A stretch of DNA of 39,670 nucleotides from a virus. The position numbers were made by a program, and so were the translations under genes. This document shows positions 8,356 to 14,825 of the stretch, in pieces (positions within the stretch are counted from its first letter, which is position 1; each line of letters opens with the position of its first letter). The stretch is from IMG/VR virus record IMGVR_UViG_3300027971_000099, positions 1 through 39,670 of that record; one strand, given 5' to 3'. Below the pieces are notes generated by a model. The model saw nothing but the letters and a program-made list of their open reading frames with translations. It made no database searches and was not told the origin of the DNA.

Positions 8356-9006
8356 TTATATTGCTTTAATTTTTTCTATGAGTTCTGCTGTTTTTTGGCT
8401 AGTTACCCATCTCATATAACTTTGGTAATCTGTTGCAAAGTTTTCATCTAGACTAGAACTTGTTTGATCTGACTCTCTAGTGCCTACAGTATGATGTAGA
8501 TGCTGGCATATCACATTACTTAAGTAATGTAGTCTATTGGTTTGTTTGCCAATATACATCCAAACATCATCTGCATAAAAATGTATTAGCTCTGTATTTA
8601 ATACCCAGCCAGTAGCCCTTATTAAATCACCCCCAATTACAGGATGAGTACATAGCATTTCGCCTTTAATAGTATCGTCTGGGTATGCTATTTGATTGTT
8701 TTTGGCAACTGCAACTAGCTTTTTGTCCCACTCTACTGTTTTTGGTCTTAAATCATCAGCTAAAAGACCATAAAAATCATAATGTAGATTATCTTTTAAC
8801 CAGTTATTAACTTTAATTACAGGCTTTGCACTTTCGTTGTACAAAATAACCCAGTTTTTAGGGTATGCAATAGCCTTGTATTCCTCTATCTTAGGATCGT
8901 CATCGTCAATTAATATTGTGGCAGGGTAACTAGCTTTGGTTTTATGCCAACATTCTATAAATTCTAATAAAAAATGAGGTCTGTCCCTCGTACACATAAT
9001 AAACAT
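8356..9006 (-). CDS. Glycosyltransferase-like protein
   Basis: A 216-residue protein with a GT-A-like start (MFIMCTRDRPHFLLEFIECW), an acidic ILIDDDDPKIEEY stretch, a second GLLADDLRP motif near residue 82 that may serve as the metal site, and FYADDVWMYIG followed by HLHHTVG near the C-terminus. Its start overlaps the preceding glycosyltransferase stop as TAATG, so the two are translationally coupled. The acceptor is unknown; the tandem pairing suggests successive steps on the same glycan. Confidence 0.65.
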   Translation of the reverse strand: MFIMCTRDRPHFLLEFIECWHKTKASYPATILIDDDDPKIEEYKAIAYPKNWVILYNESAKPVIKVNNWLKDNLHYDFYGLLADDLRPKTVEWDKKLVAVAKNNQIAYPDDTIKGEMLCTHPVIGGDLIRATGWVLNTELIHFYADDVWMYIGKQTNRLHYLSNVICQHLHHTVGTRESDQTSSSLDENFATDYQSYMRWVTSQKTAELIEKIKAI

Positions 9007-9560
9007 TATTTATCTACGATCCCTGGTATGTGCATAACTTGATAGTTGGCAGTAATGCGTTTGCTAGGGTAATGCTTTAATTGCTGTATAAATTGCCAGT
9101 CATGCCCATAACCATCTCCCCATTTGCAGTCTAGCTCTTTTTTGTGGGCTATTGCAGAAGTACCTATGTGGCTTATTTCAAACCATACTGGTCTAATTTC
9201 ACCATCTACATAGTCATCCCAATATAGCCAATCTGTATCTATATTGTCTGCTATTGATTTTAGATGGCCTTTGCCAAATACATCATCGTTATCTATATAA
9301 GCAATGTAGTCGTACTTAGCGTTTTGTATTCCAATATTCCTTGGAGTTCCGCTAAAGCATGGCTGCTTATCTATTAAAACAGTCTTTACAGGGTATTTAG
9401 AGGCTATATCTACTGTCTTTTGGCATCCATCTGCCACAACTATTAACTCACCTATTTTTTGCTCTAATACGCTCTCTATTGCTCTTGGGAGCTTTTGTTC
9501 TCTATTGCTTGCTGCTCTTGGGTAATCACCTAGATAGCTAGGCATTACTACACTAATCAT
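9006..9560 (-). CDS. GT2-family glycosyltransferase
   Basis: A 184-residue GT-A protein with the family-2 N-terminus (MISVVMPSYLGDYPRAASNR), LIVVADGCQ, and a clear metal-binding motif YIDNDDVFGKGHL near residues 91-103. The late GHDWQFIQQLKH resembles the catalytic-base region. It would transfer a sugar from a nucleotide donor. It is short compared with bacterial GT2 enzymes (often over 250 residues) but complete in its core motifs. It overlaps its neighbours on both sides by 1-4 nt, so it is embedded in a tightly coupled block. Confidence 0.75.
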   Translation of the reverse strand: MISVVMPSYLGDYPRAASNREQKLPRAIESVLEQKIGELIVVADGCQKTVDIASKYPVKTVLIDKQPCFSGTPRNIGIQNAKYDYIAYIDNDDVFGKGHLKSIADNIDTDWLYWDDYVDGEIRPVWFEISHIGTSAIAHKKELDCKWGDGYGHDWQFIQQLKHYPSKRITANYQVMHIPGIVDK

Positions 9561-9718
9561 TTTTTATAGCGAGCTTTTTTCATTGCCTCAGAAATAGCAA
9601 TAGCAATGGCTTGTTTAGGATTCTTAACTACCTTGCCACCCTTGCCAGAATGTAGAGTGCCTGATTTGAACTCACCCATTACCTTGCCGATCTTGGCTTG
9701 TTTTTTGCTCATCTTCAT
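9557..9718 (-). CDS. DUF6496-like small basic protein
   Basis: A 53-residue protein read as ATG at 9718: it begins MKMSKKQAKIGKVMGEFKSG and continues with GGKVVKNPKQAIAIAISEAM. The combination KVMxEFKxGTLxSGxGxKV followed by KQAIAIAxSEA is the DUF6496 signature. Its start overlaps the preceding basic gene as ATGA and its stop overlaps the glycosyltransferase start as ATGA. Function is unknown. A second possible ATG is two codons inside. The strong positive charge suggests nucleic-acid contact. Confidence 0.75.
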   Translation of the reverse strand: MKMSKKQAKIGKVMGEFKSGTLHSGKGGKVVKNPKQAIAIAISEAMKKARYKK

Positions 9719-9876
9719 TTTTTCTTAGCCTTCATAGGTTTGGCAGTTTTGGCTGCTTGCTTAAAGTCTTTAGCAGTAGGAGCATTTTTGCTACCTACTT
9801 TGTTCATTTTCTCGCCTGATCCAGAAGCAATACGCTTTCTCTTGGCGTTAATATTGGAATAGAGTCCAGCTTTCAT
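9715..9876 (-). CDS. Small lysine-rich phage protein
   Basis: A 53-residue protein starting MKAGLYSNINAKRKRIASG and continuing with GEKMNKVGSKNAPTAKDF and a C-terminal Lys-rich tail. I choose the ATG at 9876 because it overlaps the upstream stop as TAATG; an upstream in-frame start would add 14 Arg-rich residues inside the preceding gene. The MKAGLYxNIxAKRKRIxxGSGEKM pattern recurs in many phages with no known function. It forms a tightly coupled pair with the DUF6496-like gene. Confidence 0.72.
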   Translation of the reverse strand: MKAGLYSNINAKRKRIASGSGEKMNKVGSKNAPTAKDFKQAAKTAKPMKAKKK

Positions 9877-10313
9877 TAATCGTCTGCCTTTTCTTCTGCT
9901 TCTTCCCACGATTCGCAAACACGCAAATTATGGCAAATAAACTCATATTTATGGCAGAAACCACGCCCACCACCATTACGATCAAGCTCATTCTCAGGAA
10001 CAACCTTCATTGCCTCTAATGCTTGAGTGCTATTGTCAAAATATTCACAATTAGCGCAGAATCGGTTTGCCGTTTCTTCTTCTGGCATACCCCAATATGC
10101 AACTAACTTAACCCAGAAATCGCCTGGGTTTGCAGGATCTTTAGGGCCTAGATGACGAGTTTCCATCAAGGCTTTGGTCATTGTGTCGTTTCCTGCCTTG
10201 GTAATCTCGTACTCAGATTCCTCTGCCATTGGCTCATCTAATAATCCCATGCCCTCAGGCATTTCTTTATCCATGCCTTTTTTTGGAGCTAGTAGTCCAA
10301 TAGCAATTTTCAT
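9876..10313 (-). CDS. Cysteine-rich putative metal-binding phage protein
   Basis: A 145-residue protein. The C-terminal half contains six cysteines in the arrangement FCANCEYF, then GFCHKYEFICHNLRVCESWE, followed by an acidic tail. That spacing suggests a bound metal or iron-sulfur cluster and resembles small Cys-rich phage proteins of unknown role. The N-terminal 50 residues are Met- and Glu-rich and probably disordered. Its stop overlaps the next start as TAATG. Function cannot be assigned. Confidence 0.7.
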   Translation of the reverse strand: MKIAIGLLAPKKGMDKEMPEGMGLLDEPMAEESEYEITKAGNDTMTKALMETRHLGPKDPANPGDFWVKLVAYWGMPEEETANRFCANCEYFDNSTQALEAMKVVPENELDRNGGGRGFCHKYEFICHNLRVCESWEEAEEKADD

Positions 10314-10363
10314 ATTAACCCCAAATTTAAGGCGAACTTGCCCAAGACAATTTTAACGCTTTT

Positions 10364-11047
10364 TTAACTAAACCACAATGTGTATAAGTCTGGCATATTG
10401 ACTTTAAGCCATGCCCCTGCCTCATCATTATTCTTTTTGTGATCCATACCTACAGTCTGGCTGCCGACATGGTGGACATAAGACCGACTGACATAATTCT
10501 TATATCCAGCAGCCATAATTTCTAAACATTGAATATCGTCTGAATACCAGTTAATCGGTTTGTAATCTATCCAAGCCTCTCTAGAGATAATCCCAAATAA
10601 AGGGGAAAGTACATTGCTTTGGAATATTTGATCTTCCTCTACAAATTTGATGCCGTTTCGTACTTCACCATTCCTAATATTTTGTAGCCCACGCACATAA
10701 TCTGATCTACTACATAACCAGCCTAGACTGTGGTGTGAAAGCAACACTTTATCTTCTATTAGCATATTAAAGCTACTAGGTGTTAATACTATGTCATCGT
10801 TTGCCACAATAATCTCAGGGAACATCTCAAACGCATAGCGCACTACATCGTTATAGGATTCCCCATAATTGTTGCCGTTATTAGGTAAATTGATAGTATT
10901 GTGCCTAGAACACTCTAGATCGCTCCCAGCAACGATAACTGTTACTTCCTTTGGCACATACTCATCTATTGATGCAAACAGCACAGGCAAGCATTTAGCG
11001 TGTTTTGTCGCTATTACTATGGCAAGATTGGCATACGAATCGTTCAT
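10364..11047 (-). CDS. GT-A-like glycosyltransferase
   Basis: A 227-residue protein with the start NLAIVIATKHAKCLPVLFAS, an IIVANDDIVLTPSSF metal-site motif near residue 80, and LSPLFGIISREAW and NWYSDDIQCLEIMAAGY segments typical of GT2-like enzymes. The YVHHVGSQTVG end resembles that of the other glycosyltransferases here. It has a good ribosome site (AAGGA six bases before ATG) and is the second gene of the late unit after the Q-like regulator. The sugar and acceptor are unknown. Confidence 0.7.
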   Translation of the reverse strand: MNDSYANLAIVIATKHAKCLPVLFASIDEYVPKEVTVIVAGSDLECSRHNTINLPNNGNNYGESYNDVVRYAFEMFPEIIVANDDIVLTPSSFNMLIEDKVLLSHHSLGWLCSRSDYVRGLQNIRNGEVRNGIKFVEEDQIFQSNVLSPLFGIISREAWIDYKPINWYSDDIQCLEIMAAGYKNYVSRSYVHHVGSQTVGMDHKKNNDEAGAWLKVNMPDLYTLWFS

Positions 11048-11177
11048 TTAATCCTTCATTGTAAGATTGTAGAACTCCATCTTTAGTCGTTTTGTTGATC
11101 TTGCAACTTGTACAAGTTCTGATGGTAATTTGACTTGGCTTTCTTATCCAGTTCTTGCTGGAGTCGTTTTTTTGCAT
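10995..11177 (-). CDS. Possible overlapping zinc-ribbon ORF
   Basis: A 60-residue frame that overlaps the end of the Q-like gene by 95 nt and the start of the glycosyltransferase by 53 nt. It contains TCTSCKINKTTK and, 25 residues later, RFVCQSCHSN: two CxxC pairs with zinc-ribbon spacing. No ribosome site precedes the ATG at 11177, so a start inside the Q gene or chance origin is possible. The paired cysteines are the only argument for it. Confidence 0.3.
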   Translation of the reverse strand: MQKNDSSKNWIRKPSQITIRTCTSCKINKTTKDGVLQSYNEGLNERFVCQSCHSNSDKTR

Positions 11178-11487
11178 TATGTAAATCTGTTTCTAATTTA
11201 TGAGGCGTTGTTCTAGCATTATGCGCTAACTGATTTAATGAGGCATAAGGATGGCTGACATACCTCATTTTAAGCACTTGTCTTAGTTGCAATGGTAAAC
11301 CCTTAATTGCCTGCTCTATCAGATCTCCGTCTACATGGTCTGGCTCGTAGTGTGGCTCTGGGTCTGCATATAAATTGCCCAACTCTGGGACATAATTCTT
11401 TTCAAAACTGCGACAAGTAGTTTCCACCTGTGGGCCAATAACTCCCCAAGTAACATACCAAGCCCAATTTTTTAGCCTAGATTCCAT
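11083..11487 (-). CDS. Antitermination protein Q-like late regulator
   Basis: A 134-residue protein. It begins MESRLKNWAWYVTWG, like phage Q/DUF1133-type regulators. It then has LIEQAIKGLPLQLRQVLKMR with a following sigma-region-4-like helix-turn-helix (YASLNQLAHNARTTPHKLET, DLHNAKKRLQQEL). This is the layout of the phage antitermination Q family (PF06530-like). It is the first gene of the long minus-strand unit covering packaging, head, tail and lysis genes, the classical place for a late regulator. Antitermination versus sigma-like activation cannot be decided from sequence. Confidence 0.6.
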   Translation of the reverse strand: MESRLKNWAWYVTWGVIGPQVETTCRSFEKNYVPELGNLYADPEPHYEPDHVDGDLIEQAIKGLPLQLRQVLKMRYVSHPYASLNQLAHNARTTPHKLETDLHNAKKRLQQELDKKAKSNYHQNLYKLQDQQND

Positions 11488-11549
11488 GTTGTCATTTAAT
11501 TTTAATTAATTTATTGTATTATATTCAATATCTTATGACAAAGGTAGAT
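11488..11549. promoter_or_regulatory. AT-rich divergent spacer between the Q-like gene and the phosphoesterase gene
   Basis: About 60 bp of almost pure A/T separate the divergent starts. The minus strand contains TATAAT (11523-11518) reading toward the Q-like gene, but I find no good -35 at normal spacing. The plus strand has several TATTAT/TATATT options toward the phosphoesterase. Both genes must start here or be reached by read-through, so this is a probable divergent promoter region of unresolved detail. Confidence 0.4.
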
Positions 11550-12533
11550 ATGAAACAATCTGATAAAGAAGATCAAAAATTCATAGAGTGCTGGAAAAGA
11601 CTTGGCTCTCCTACTTTAGTTGGCAAAGAACTAGGTATTAACCCTAGGAGCGCACTTAATCGCAGAGCAAGCCTTGAGATTAGATATGACATCAAACTTC
11701 CTACTCATGCCTCAATGCGAGATCCTAAAAAAGAGAAACTAAAAAAGATTGAACAAACTCCGCACAATGTACGCAGGGGAATAGATATAGATAAGGTTAA
11801 GCGAGTGATTGTATTTTCAGATGCTCACTTTACCGATACCACTACTACAGCATTTAAAGCCCTATTATTAATGATTGATACCTTTAAGCCAGAGGTAATT
11901 ATTTGTAATGGTGATGCTTTTGATGGACAAGTTCTTAGCCGTTTTCCTTCTATCAATTACGATCAAAAACCTACAGTCTTAGAGGAGCTTAATGCTTGTC
12001 GTTGGCATTTAGATGAGATAGAAAAACATAGACCGCCTGGCTGTCGTTTAATCTGGACTCTTGGTAATCACGATATGAGGTATGAAGCTTGGCTTGTTAA
12101 TAAAGTACCTGAGTATTCTGGGGTAGATGGATTTAGCCTTAAGTATCATTTTCCTAATTGGGAAACTTGCTGGTCGTTTTGGATTGGGGAAAATACAGTA
12201 GTCAAACACCGCTATAAAGGTGGTCGTACTGCTGGATATTCCAACTTAGTTGGTGCTGGTGGATCTACCAACATCATTACTGGGCATACCCATGTATTGT
12301 GTTGTAGTCCGATAACTGGGTATCAAGGAACTTATTGGGGTATTCAGACTGGATGCCTAGCTGATCCACATAGTTCTACCTTTGAATACTGCGAGGATAG
12401 TCCTAAAGATTGGCGTAGTGGTTTTGCAATGCTTTCATTCGATCAAGGCCGTATGCTAATGCCTGAGTTGATTATGGTTACAGATGAGCAGAATGGAGAA
12501 TTTGAATTTAGAGGATGTATTAATAAGGTATGA
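11550..12533 (+). CDS. Metallophosphoesterase with N-terminal helix-turn-helix
   Basis: A 327-residue calcineurin-like phosphoesterase from the ATG at 11550, chosen for the AAAGGT six bases upstream; the ATG at 11535 has no ribosome site. Metal ligands are visible as FSDAHF (D91, H93), CNGDAF (D122), LGNHD (N173, H174) and GHTH (245-248). Residues 15-45 (CWKRLGSPTLVGKELGINPR) look like a helix-turn-helix, so DNA binding is possible. The substrate could be DNA, nucleotide or phosphoprotein. The next gene overlaps by 4 nt, and the two form a plus-strand island between minus-strand blocks. Confidence 0.82.
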   Translation: MKQSDKEDQKFIECWKRLGSPTLVGKELGINPRSALNRRASLEIRYDIKLPTHASMRDPKKEKLKKIEQTPHNVRRGIDIDKVKRVIVFSDAHFTDTTTTAFKALLLMIDTFKPEVIICNGDAFDGQVLSRFPSINYDQKPTVLEELNACRWHLDEIEKHRPPGCRLIWTLGNHDMRYEAWLVNKVPEYSGVDGFSLKYHFPNWETCWSFWIGENTVVKHRYKGGRTAGYSNLVGAGGSTNIITGHTHVLCCSPITGYQGTYWGIQTGCLADPHSSTFEYCEDSPKDWRSGFAMLSFDQGRMLMPELIMVTDEQNGEFEFRGCINKV

Positions 12534-12877
12534 AGATAACGCCATTTATTCTGGAGCAAATGTACTTGTCTTTTTCTTGCTGTCATCCACTAAGAAAATG
12601 GGACTTACCACCACCAGAATTAATCCAGTTCAAAGTAACTAGGGAAAAGGATGCAATGGCTACCTATCGCTATGACGAATCTTTAGATAAGCCACACATC
12701 ATTACGATTAGCCGATTAAAGAATGAACAGTTGGGAACAATCCAACGCTCATTAATACATGAGGTCTGCCACATGAGTTTCTGGAAAACAGGAGCATGGG
12801 ACAAACATGGAAAAGCCTTTAAATCTCGCACCAAACAATGCGCCCGAGAATATGGTTGGGACTCTCTAGAGCTTTAG
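12530..12877 (+). CDS. SprT-like zinc metalloprotease domain protein
   Basis: A 115-residue protein with the zinc-protease motif HEVCH (residues 77-81) and a third ligand in WDKHGKAF (H93). It is followed by FKSRTKQCAREYGW, as in SprT/Spartan-like domains. SprT-like proteases of this size act on protein bound to DNA in cells; the phage substrate is unknown. It is translated with the phosphoesterase through an ATGA overlap. Its stop codon shares bases with that of the convergent gene at 12874, leaving no terminator between them. Confidence 0.75.
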   Translation: MKITPFILEQMYLSFSCCHPLRKWDLPPPELIQFKVTREKDAMATYRYDESLDKPHIITISRLKNEQLGTIQRSLIHEVCHMSFWKTGAWDKHGKAFKSRTKQCAREYGWDSLEL

Positions 12878-13050
12878 TGGCTGCCTTCGCAAGTCTGGCT
12901 TGATAGTAGCGACTTATACATCTTAGACTGATCCTCTAGATCTCTGATTAGTTTAACAACTCTAAATAAGACTTCATTCTCATGCTGAGTTACTACCTTG
13001 CCTGTATATAGGTCTACTAGCTCATTAACAATTTTATTCGTTTCGTTCAC
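12874..13050 (-). CDS. Small hypothetical protein, GTG start
   Basis: A 58-residue helical protein beginning with GTG that overlaps the stop of the HNH nuclease gene as GTGA; AAAGGA lies about seven bases before the start. It has the segment ELVDLYTGKVVTQHENEVL followed by LIRDLEDQSKMYK and ends TCEGSH. No family is recognised. Its stop overlaps that of the convergent SprT-like gene by 4 nt. Good coupling and a clean reading frame make it likely real. Confidence 0.65.
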   Translation of the reverse strand: MNETNKIVNELVDLYTGKVVTQHENEVLFRVVKLIRDLEDQSKMYKSLLSSQTCEGSH

Positions 13051-13337
13051 TTATCATCCTTTCCAAGTTTCTGACTGACTCGCTCCAGCAACTCCTCACA
13101 GGATATTTTGTATTCTCTTTCAAAACGCTTGACACCCAATCCGTGAAGGCCAGAGTTTCCCCTATGATGCTCTGGGCATAAAGGCAAGATCGGGGATGTA
13201 GCCCTAACAGCTCCAAATCTCCGCACATGATGGAGTTCTGCTGGCGATCTGCTTTCAATCCCAAGGACTTCGGAGCATAGAATACATCCGAGTTCTGCAA
13301 TCTTATTGAGTGCGATCTTTTCATTTTTAGTTACCAT
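13047..13337 (-). CDS. Ref-like HNH nuclease
   Basis: A 96-residue protein from the ATG at 13337 (a TTG three codons upstream is possible). CILC (C18, C21), ELHHVRRFG (H36, H37), LCPEHHRGNSGLHG (C54, H57, H58, H65) and RFEREY match the HHxR...CPxHHRGxxGxH pattern of the RecA-dependent nuclease Ref of phage P1 and lambdoid NinX-region relatives. Such enzymes nick DNA in RecA-held displacement loops, helping recombination. The recombination genes in the plus-strand cluster would fit. It overlaps the 27-residue membrane protein gene by 11 nt. Confidence 0.78.
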   Translation of the reverse strand: MVTKNEKIALNKIAELGCILCSEVLGIESRSPAELHHVRRFGAVRATSPILPLCPEHHRGNSGLHGLGVKRFEREYKISCEELLERVSQKLGKDDK

Positions 13338-13410
13338 TAAAAGCAAGCCATATAGAAACTATTGTAGATGCAATAATAAATATACCTATGTAGTATGGTA
13401 GATCGCTCAT
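13327..13410 (-). CDS. 27-residue single-pass membrane miniprotein
   Basis: A tiny frame that starts with an ATGA overlap on the preceding gene (ATG at 13410). It encodes MSDLPYYIGIFIIASTIVSI then WLAFNGN: nearly all hydrophobic, one membrane span. It overlaps the HNH gene by 11 nt. Tight stop-start coupling on both sides supports translation. Role unknown. Confidence 0.5.
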   Translation of the reverse strand: MSDLPYYIGIFIIASTIVSIWLAFNGN

Positions 13411-13733
13411 TGTGTAGCCCTGTCTATAGTGCGATTAGTAGCCTCTTGGCTGCGCCATATCTCTATTCTTGCTTGGGCTGCTATCAACTTCCACCTTAAT
13501 GTTTCCTCTACTTCTACTGCCTCTTTTAGCCCTTCTAAGAGCTTTACATAATCATCTGTAGCGTAGGCTTCCATCTCTTTAGCAGCGATGCTTGGAGCTG
13601 TAGATTCGAGCATAAGACGGCTTTTAGCAGATCGCAGATAGTTCTCTATATAAGTTCTATCTGCTTTGGCTGCTGCAAAGACTCCTGATTGCTCGTAGAT
13701 AAATTGGACTGCTTTGCTCGGGTCAATTTCCAT
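13407..13733 (-). CDS. Conserved phage early protein, function unknown
   Basis: A 108-residue helical protein beginning MEIDPSKAVQFIYEQSGVFA. The middle (AKEMEAYATDDYVKLLEGLK) and the EEAVEVEE-like and LRWKLIAAQARIEIWRSQE segments follow a pattern I recognise from small early proteins of many phages without known function. It has a long overlap of 88 nt with the upstream gene. The two families commonly sit side by side. A structural or host-interaction role cannot be told apart. Confidence 0.75.
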   Translation of the reverse strand: MEIDPSKAVQFIYEQSGVFAAAKADRTYIENYLRSAKSRLMLESTAPSIAAKEMEAYATDDYVKLLEGLKEAVEVEETLRWKLIAAQARIEIWRSQEATNRTIDRATQ

Positions 13734-13945
13734 TGTCTTTCCATTTCGTCTTTTAGTTTAAGTGTGGCTTCCCATCCACGCTTTTCTAATACTAATGCTA
13801 GTTGTTTTCGTCTGGTTGCTATAGGCCATGTTAATAGCTCTCTAGCCTCACATTCGTTACGCCATTCCTCATTATGTTTGTTCTTCAAGTTGTTTAATCC
13901 TTTGGCTAATCCTTGCTCTCCATTGCTGCCATCCTTCTCCAGCAT
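13646..13945 (-). CDS. DUF7696-like small phage protein
   Basis: Up to 99 residues from the ATG at 13945. The recognisable core is NEEWRNECEARELLTWPIAT with RRKQLALVLEKRGWEATLKL and DEMERQWKL, the DUF7696-type pattern. A TTG at 13888 with AAGGA before it would give an 80-residue protein that drops the atypical first 19 residues and most of the overlap with the replication-like gene, and may be the true start. Function unknown. Its C-terminus overlaps the next gene by 88 nt. Confidence 0.65.
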   Translation of the reverse strand: MLEKDGSNGEQGLAKGLNNLKNKHNEEWRNECEARELLTWPIATRRKQLALVLEKRGWEATLKLKDEMERQWKLTRAKQSNLSTSNQESLQQPKQIELI

Positions 13946-14264
13946 AAGCCTGGACTCCTATTTCTTGAGCTTTTTTCATTGTGAGTTCTTCTGAGCTGTA
14001 CCAAGGCAACTCAGGTCGTTTATTTACCTTTGGTTCTTCTATTACGATTTCATCCTCAAACCTATATTGGTTAAGCCAAGTAGCTAAATGTGGTATATAC
14101 GCAAGTTGCGTATCTTGCGATTTCCAGTATGCTAGATGGTTTGGCAAAGCCTCTACTGCTTGCTCTCGCTCTGCTGGGGTTAGCTTATAAAAACTACGAT
14201 GCGCCATACGCTTGCTAACTTTCCTAGGATATAAACTCCAAAACTGCTCAAATAAATCTGACAT
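13872..14264 (-). CDS. Replication initiation-like protein
   Basis: A 130-residue protein from the ATG at 14264, supported by a strong GAAGGAG site; the upstream in-frame extension is rejected. MSDLFEQFWSLYPRKVSKRM with AHRSFYKLTPAE and YIPHLATWLNQYRFEDE is the FWxxYPRKxxKxxA...IPHxxTWLNxxRxED pattern of phage replication-initiation or replisome-organiser proteins. It would recruit host helicase or primase to a phage origin. It is the only replication-like gene in the genome. The start carries the shared 12-mer leader CTCGTGAAGGAG. Confidence 0.65.
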   Translation of the reverse strand: MSDLFEQFWSLYPRKVSKRMAHRSFYKLTPAEREQAVEALPNHLAYWKSQDTQLAYIPHLATWLNQYRFEDEIVIEEPKVNKRPELPWYSSEELTMKKAQEIGVQAYAGEGWQQWRARISQRIKQLEEQT

Positions 14265-14269
14265 TATTG

Positions 14270-14281
14270 CTCCTTCACGAG
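14270..14281 (-). promoter_or_regulatory. Shared leader 12-mer CTCGTGAAGGAG (replication-like gene)
   Basis: The minus strand reads CTCGTGAAGGAG six bases before the start codon. The identical 12-mer precedes two plus-strand early genes. It contains the Shine-Dalgarno GAAGGAG, but the conserved CTCGT goes beyond what ribosome binding requires. Confidence 0.65.
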
Positions 14282-14514
14282 TAATAGACACCAACTACAT
14301 AAAAAAATACAGCTACAAATTCTACAACGAACAATGGTATATCTTCTTGATATATACCAACTAACGCCCAGATCGCACTACCTATTAAACCAAAATGAAG
14401 GTTGATTGGGTAGAAATTTAATGAGGTGAGAAATATCCCGATCAAACACAGGATTGTTCCGATCCATTTTGCGACCCTCAACTTGTTCCAGGCGTTGTCT
14501 TTCAGCAACTTCAT
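14275..14514 (-). CDS. Small membrane protein with three hydrophobic segments
   Basis: A 79-residue protein: a short basic N-terminus (MKLLKDNAWNKLRVAKW), then hydrophobic segments at about residues 18-34, 41-54 and 59-77. It looks like an integral inner-membrane protein. AAGGAG lies about ten bases before its ATG. It is in the early cluster, away from the lysis genes, so it is more likely a host-membrane or exclusion factor than a holin, but nothing proves this. A second frame (14378-14542) overlaps it. Confidence 0.7.
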   Translation of the reverse strand: MKLLKDNAWNKLRVAKWIGTILCLIGIFLTSLNFYPINLHFGLIGSAIWALVGIYQEDIPLFVVEFVAVFFYVVGVYYS

Positions 14515-14542
14515 GTAGAAGTATCTCCTTAAAGTTTTTCAT
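14378..14542 (-). CDS. Possible overlapping 54-residue ORF
   Basis: A frame with ATG overlapping the preceding stop (ATATGA) and AGGAA five bases before it. It encodes MKNFKEILLHEVAERQRLEQ and continues with EGRKMDRNNPVFDRDIS, a plausible soluble helical protein. It overlaps the 79-residue membrane protein in another frame for most of its length. Codon choice does not decide which is real; both could be. Confidence 0.35.
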   Translation of the reverse strand: MKNFKEILLHEVAERQRLEQVEGRKMDRNNPVFDRDISHLIKFLPNQPSFWFNR

Positions 14543-14658
14543 ATGTTCCTATGATAAAAGTCTTTGGGGTTGTTAAGCATAGCTATACACAGCTCATCTA
14601 TATTTTTAAACCATTGGATTACTTTCATGCCATCATGCGTATAAATCGTAAAGCTCAC
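14539..14658 (-). CDS. 39-residue hypothetical protein, GTG start
   Basis: GTG at 14658 overlaps the stop of the preceding gene as GTGA. The product (VSFTIYTHDGMKVIQWFKNI, then DELCIAMLNNPKDFYHRNI) has no recognised domain. Its stop overlaps the ATG of the 54-residue frame. The coupled overlaps are the main support; a start at the internal ATG (residue 11) is an alternative. Confidence 0.45.
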   Translation of the reverse strand: MSFTIYTHDGMKVIQWFKNIDELCIAMLNNPKDFYHRNI

Positions 14659-14825
14659 TTCTCACTAGCCTTTTTTAGTATTGCTCTAGCAAAATATATA
14701 GGGTTAAATTCCCATTCGTCTAACCCACTTTGACAATAGGATGATTGATAAATATCAACTATTTCTTTATCTGTTAGCTCGTCTGGTATCTCTACATATC
14801 CAGCAAAAGGTATTGGCTCTAACAT
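14655..14825 (-). CDS. 56-residue small phage protein
   Basis: ATG at 14825 directly follows the stop of the 110-residue gene; AGGAGT in the end of that gene serves as ribosome site. The sequence MLEPIPFAGYVEIPDELTDK followed by EIVDIYQSS and EFNPIYFARAILKKASEK is acidic and soluble. The FxPIxFARAILxKAS ending resembles small early proteins of other phages, function unknown. Confidence 0.62.
   Translation of the reverse strand: MLEPIPFAGYVEIPDELTDKEIVDIYQSSYCQSGLDEWEFNPIYFARAILKKASEK

Noticed and set aside
11083-11487. Sigma factor as the identity of the Q-like protein
   Set aside because: Only a region-4-like helix-turn-helix is present; regions 2 and 3 are absent and the N-terminus fits phage Q-type regulators better.
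13034-13324. Second frame of 96 codons over the HNH nuclease
   Set aside because: It is the shifted shadow of the Ref-like gene, whose HHxR and CPxHH motifs are intact; the shadow has no motif and no ribosome site.
14551-14733. Plus-strand 60-codon frame opposite the small early genes
   Set aside because: It is antisense to two tightly coupled minus-strand genes and has no ribosome site or motif.
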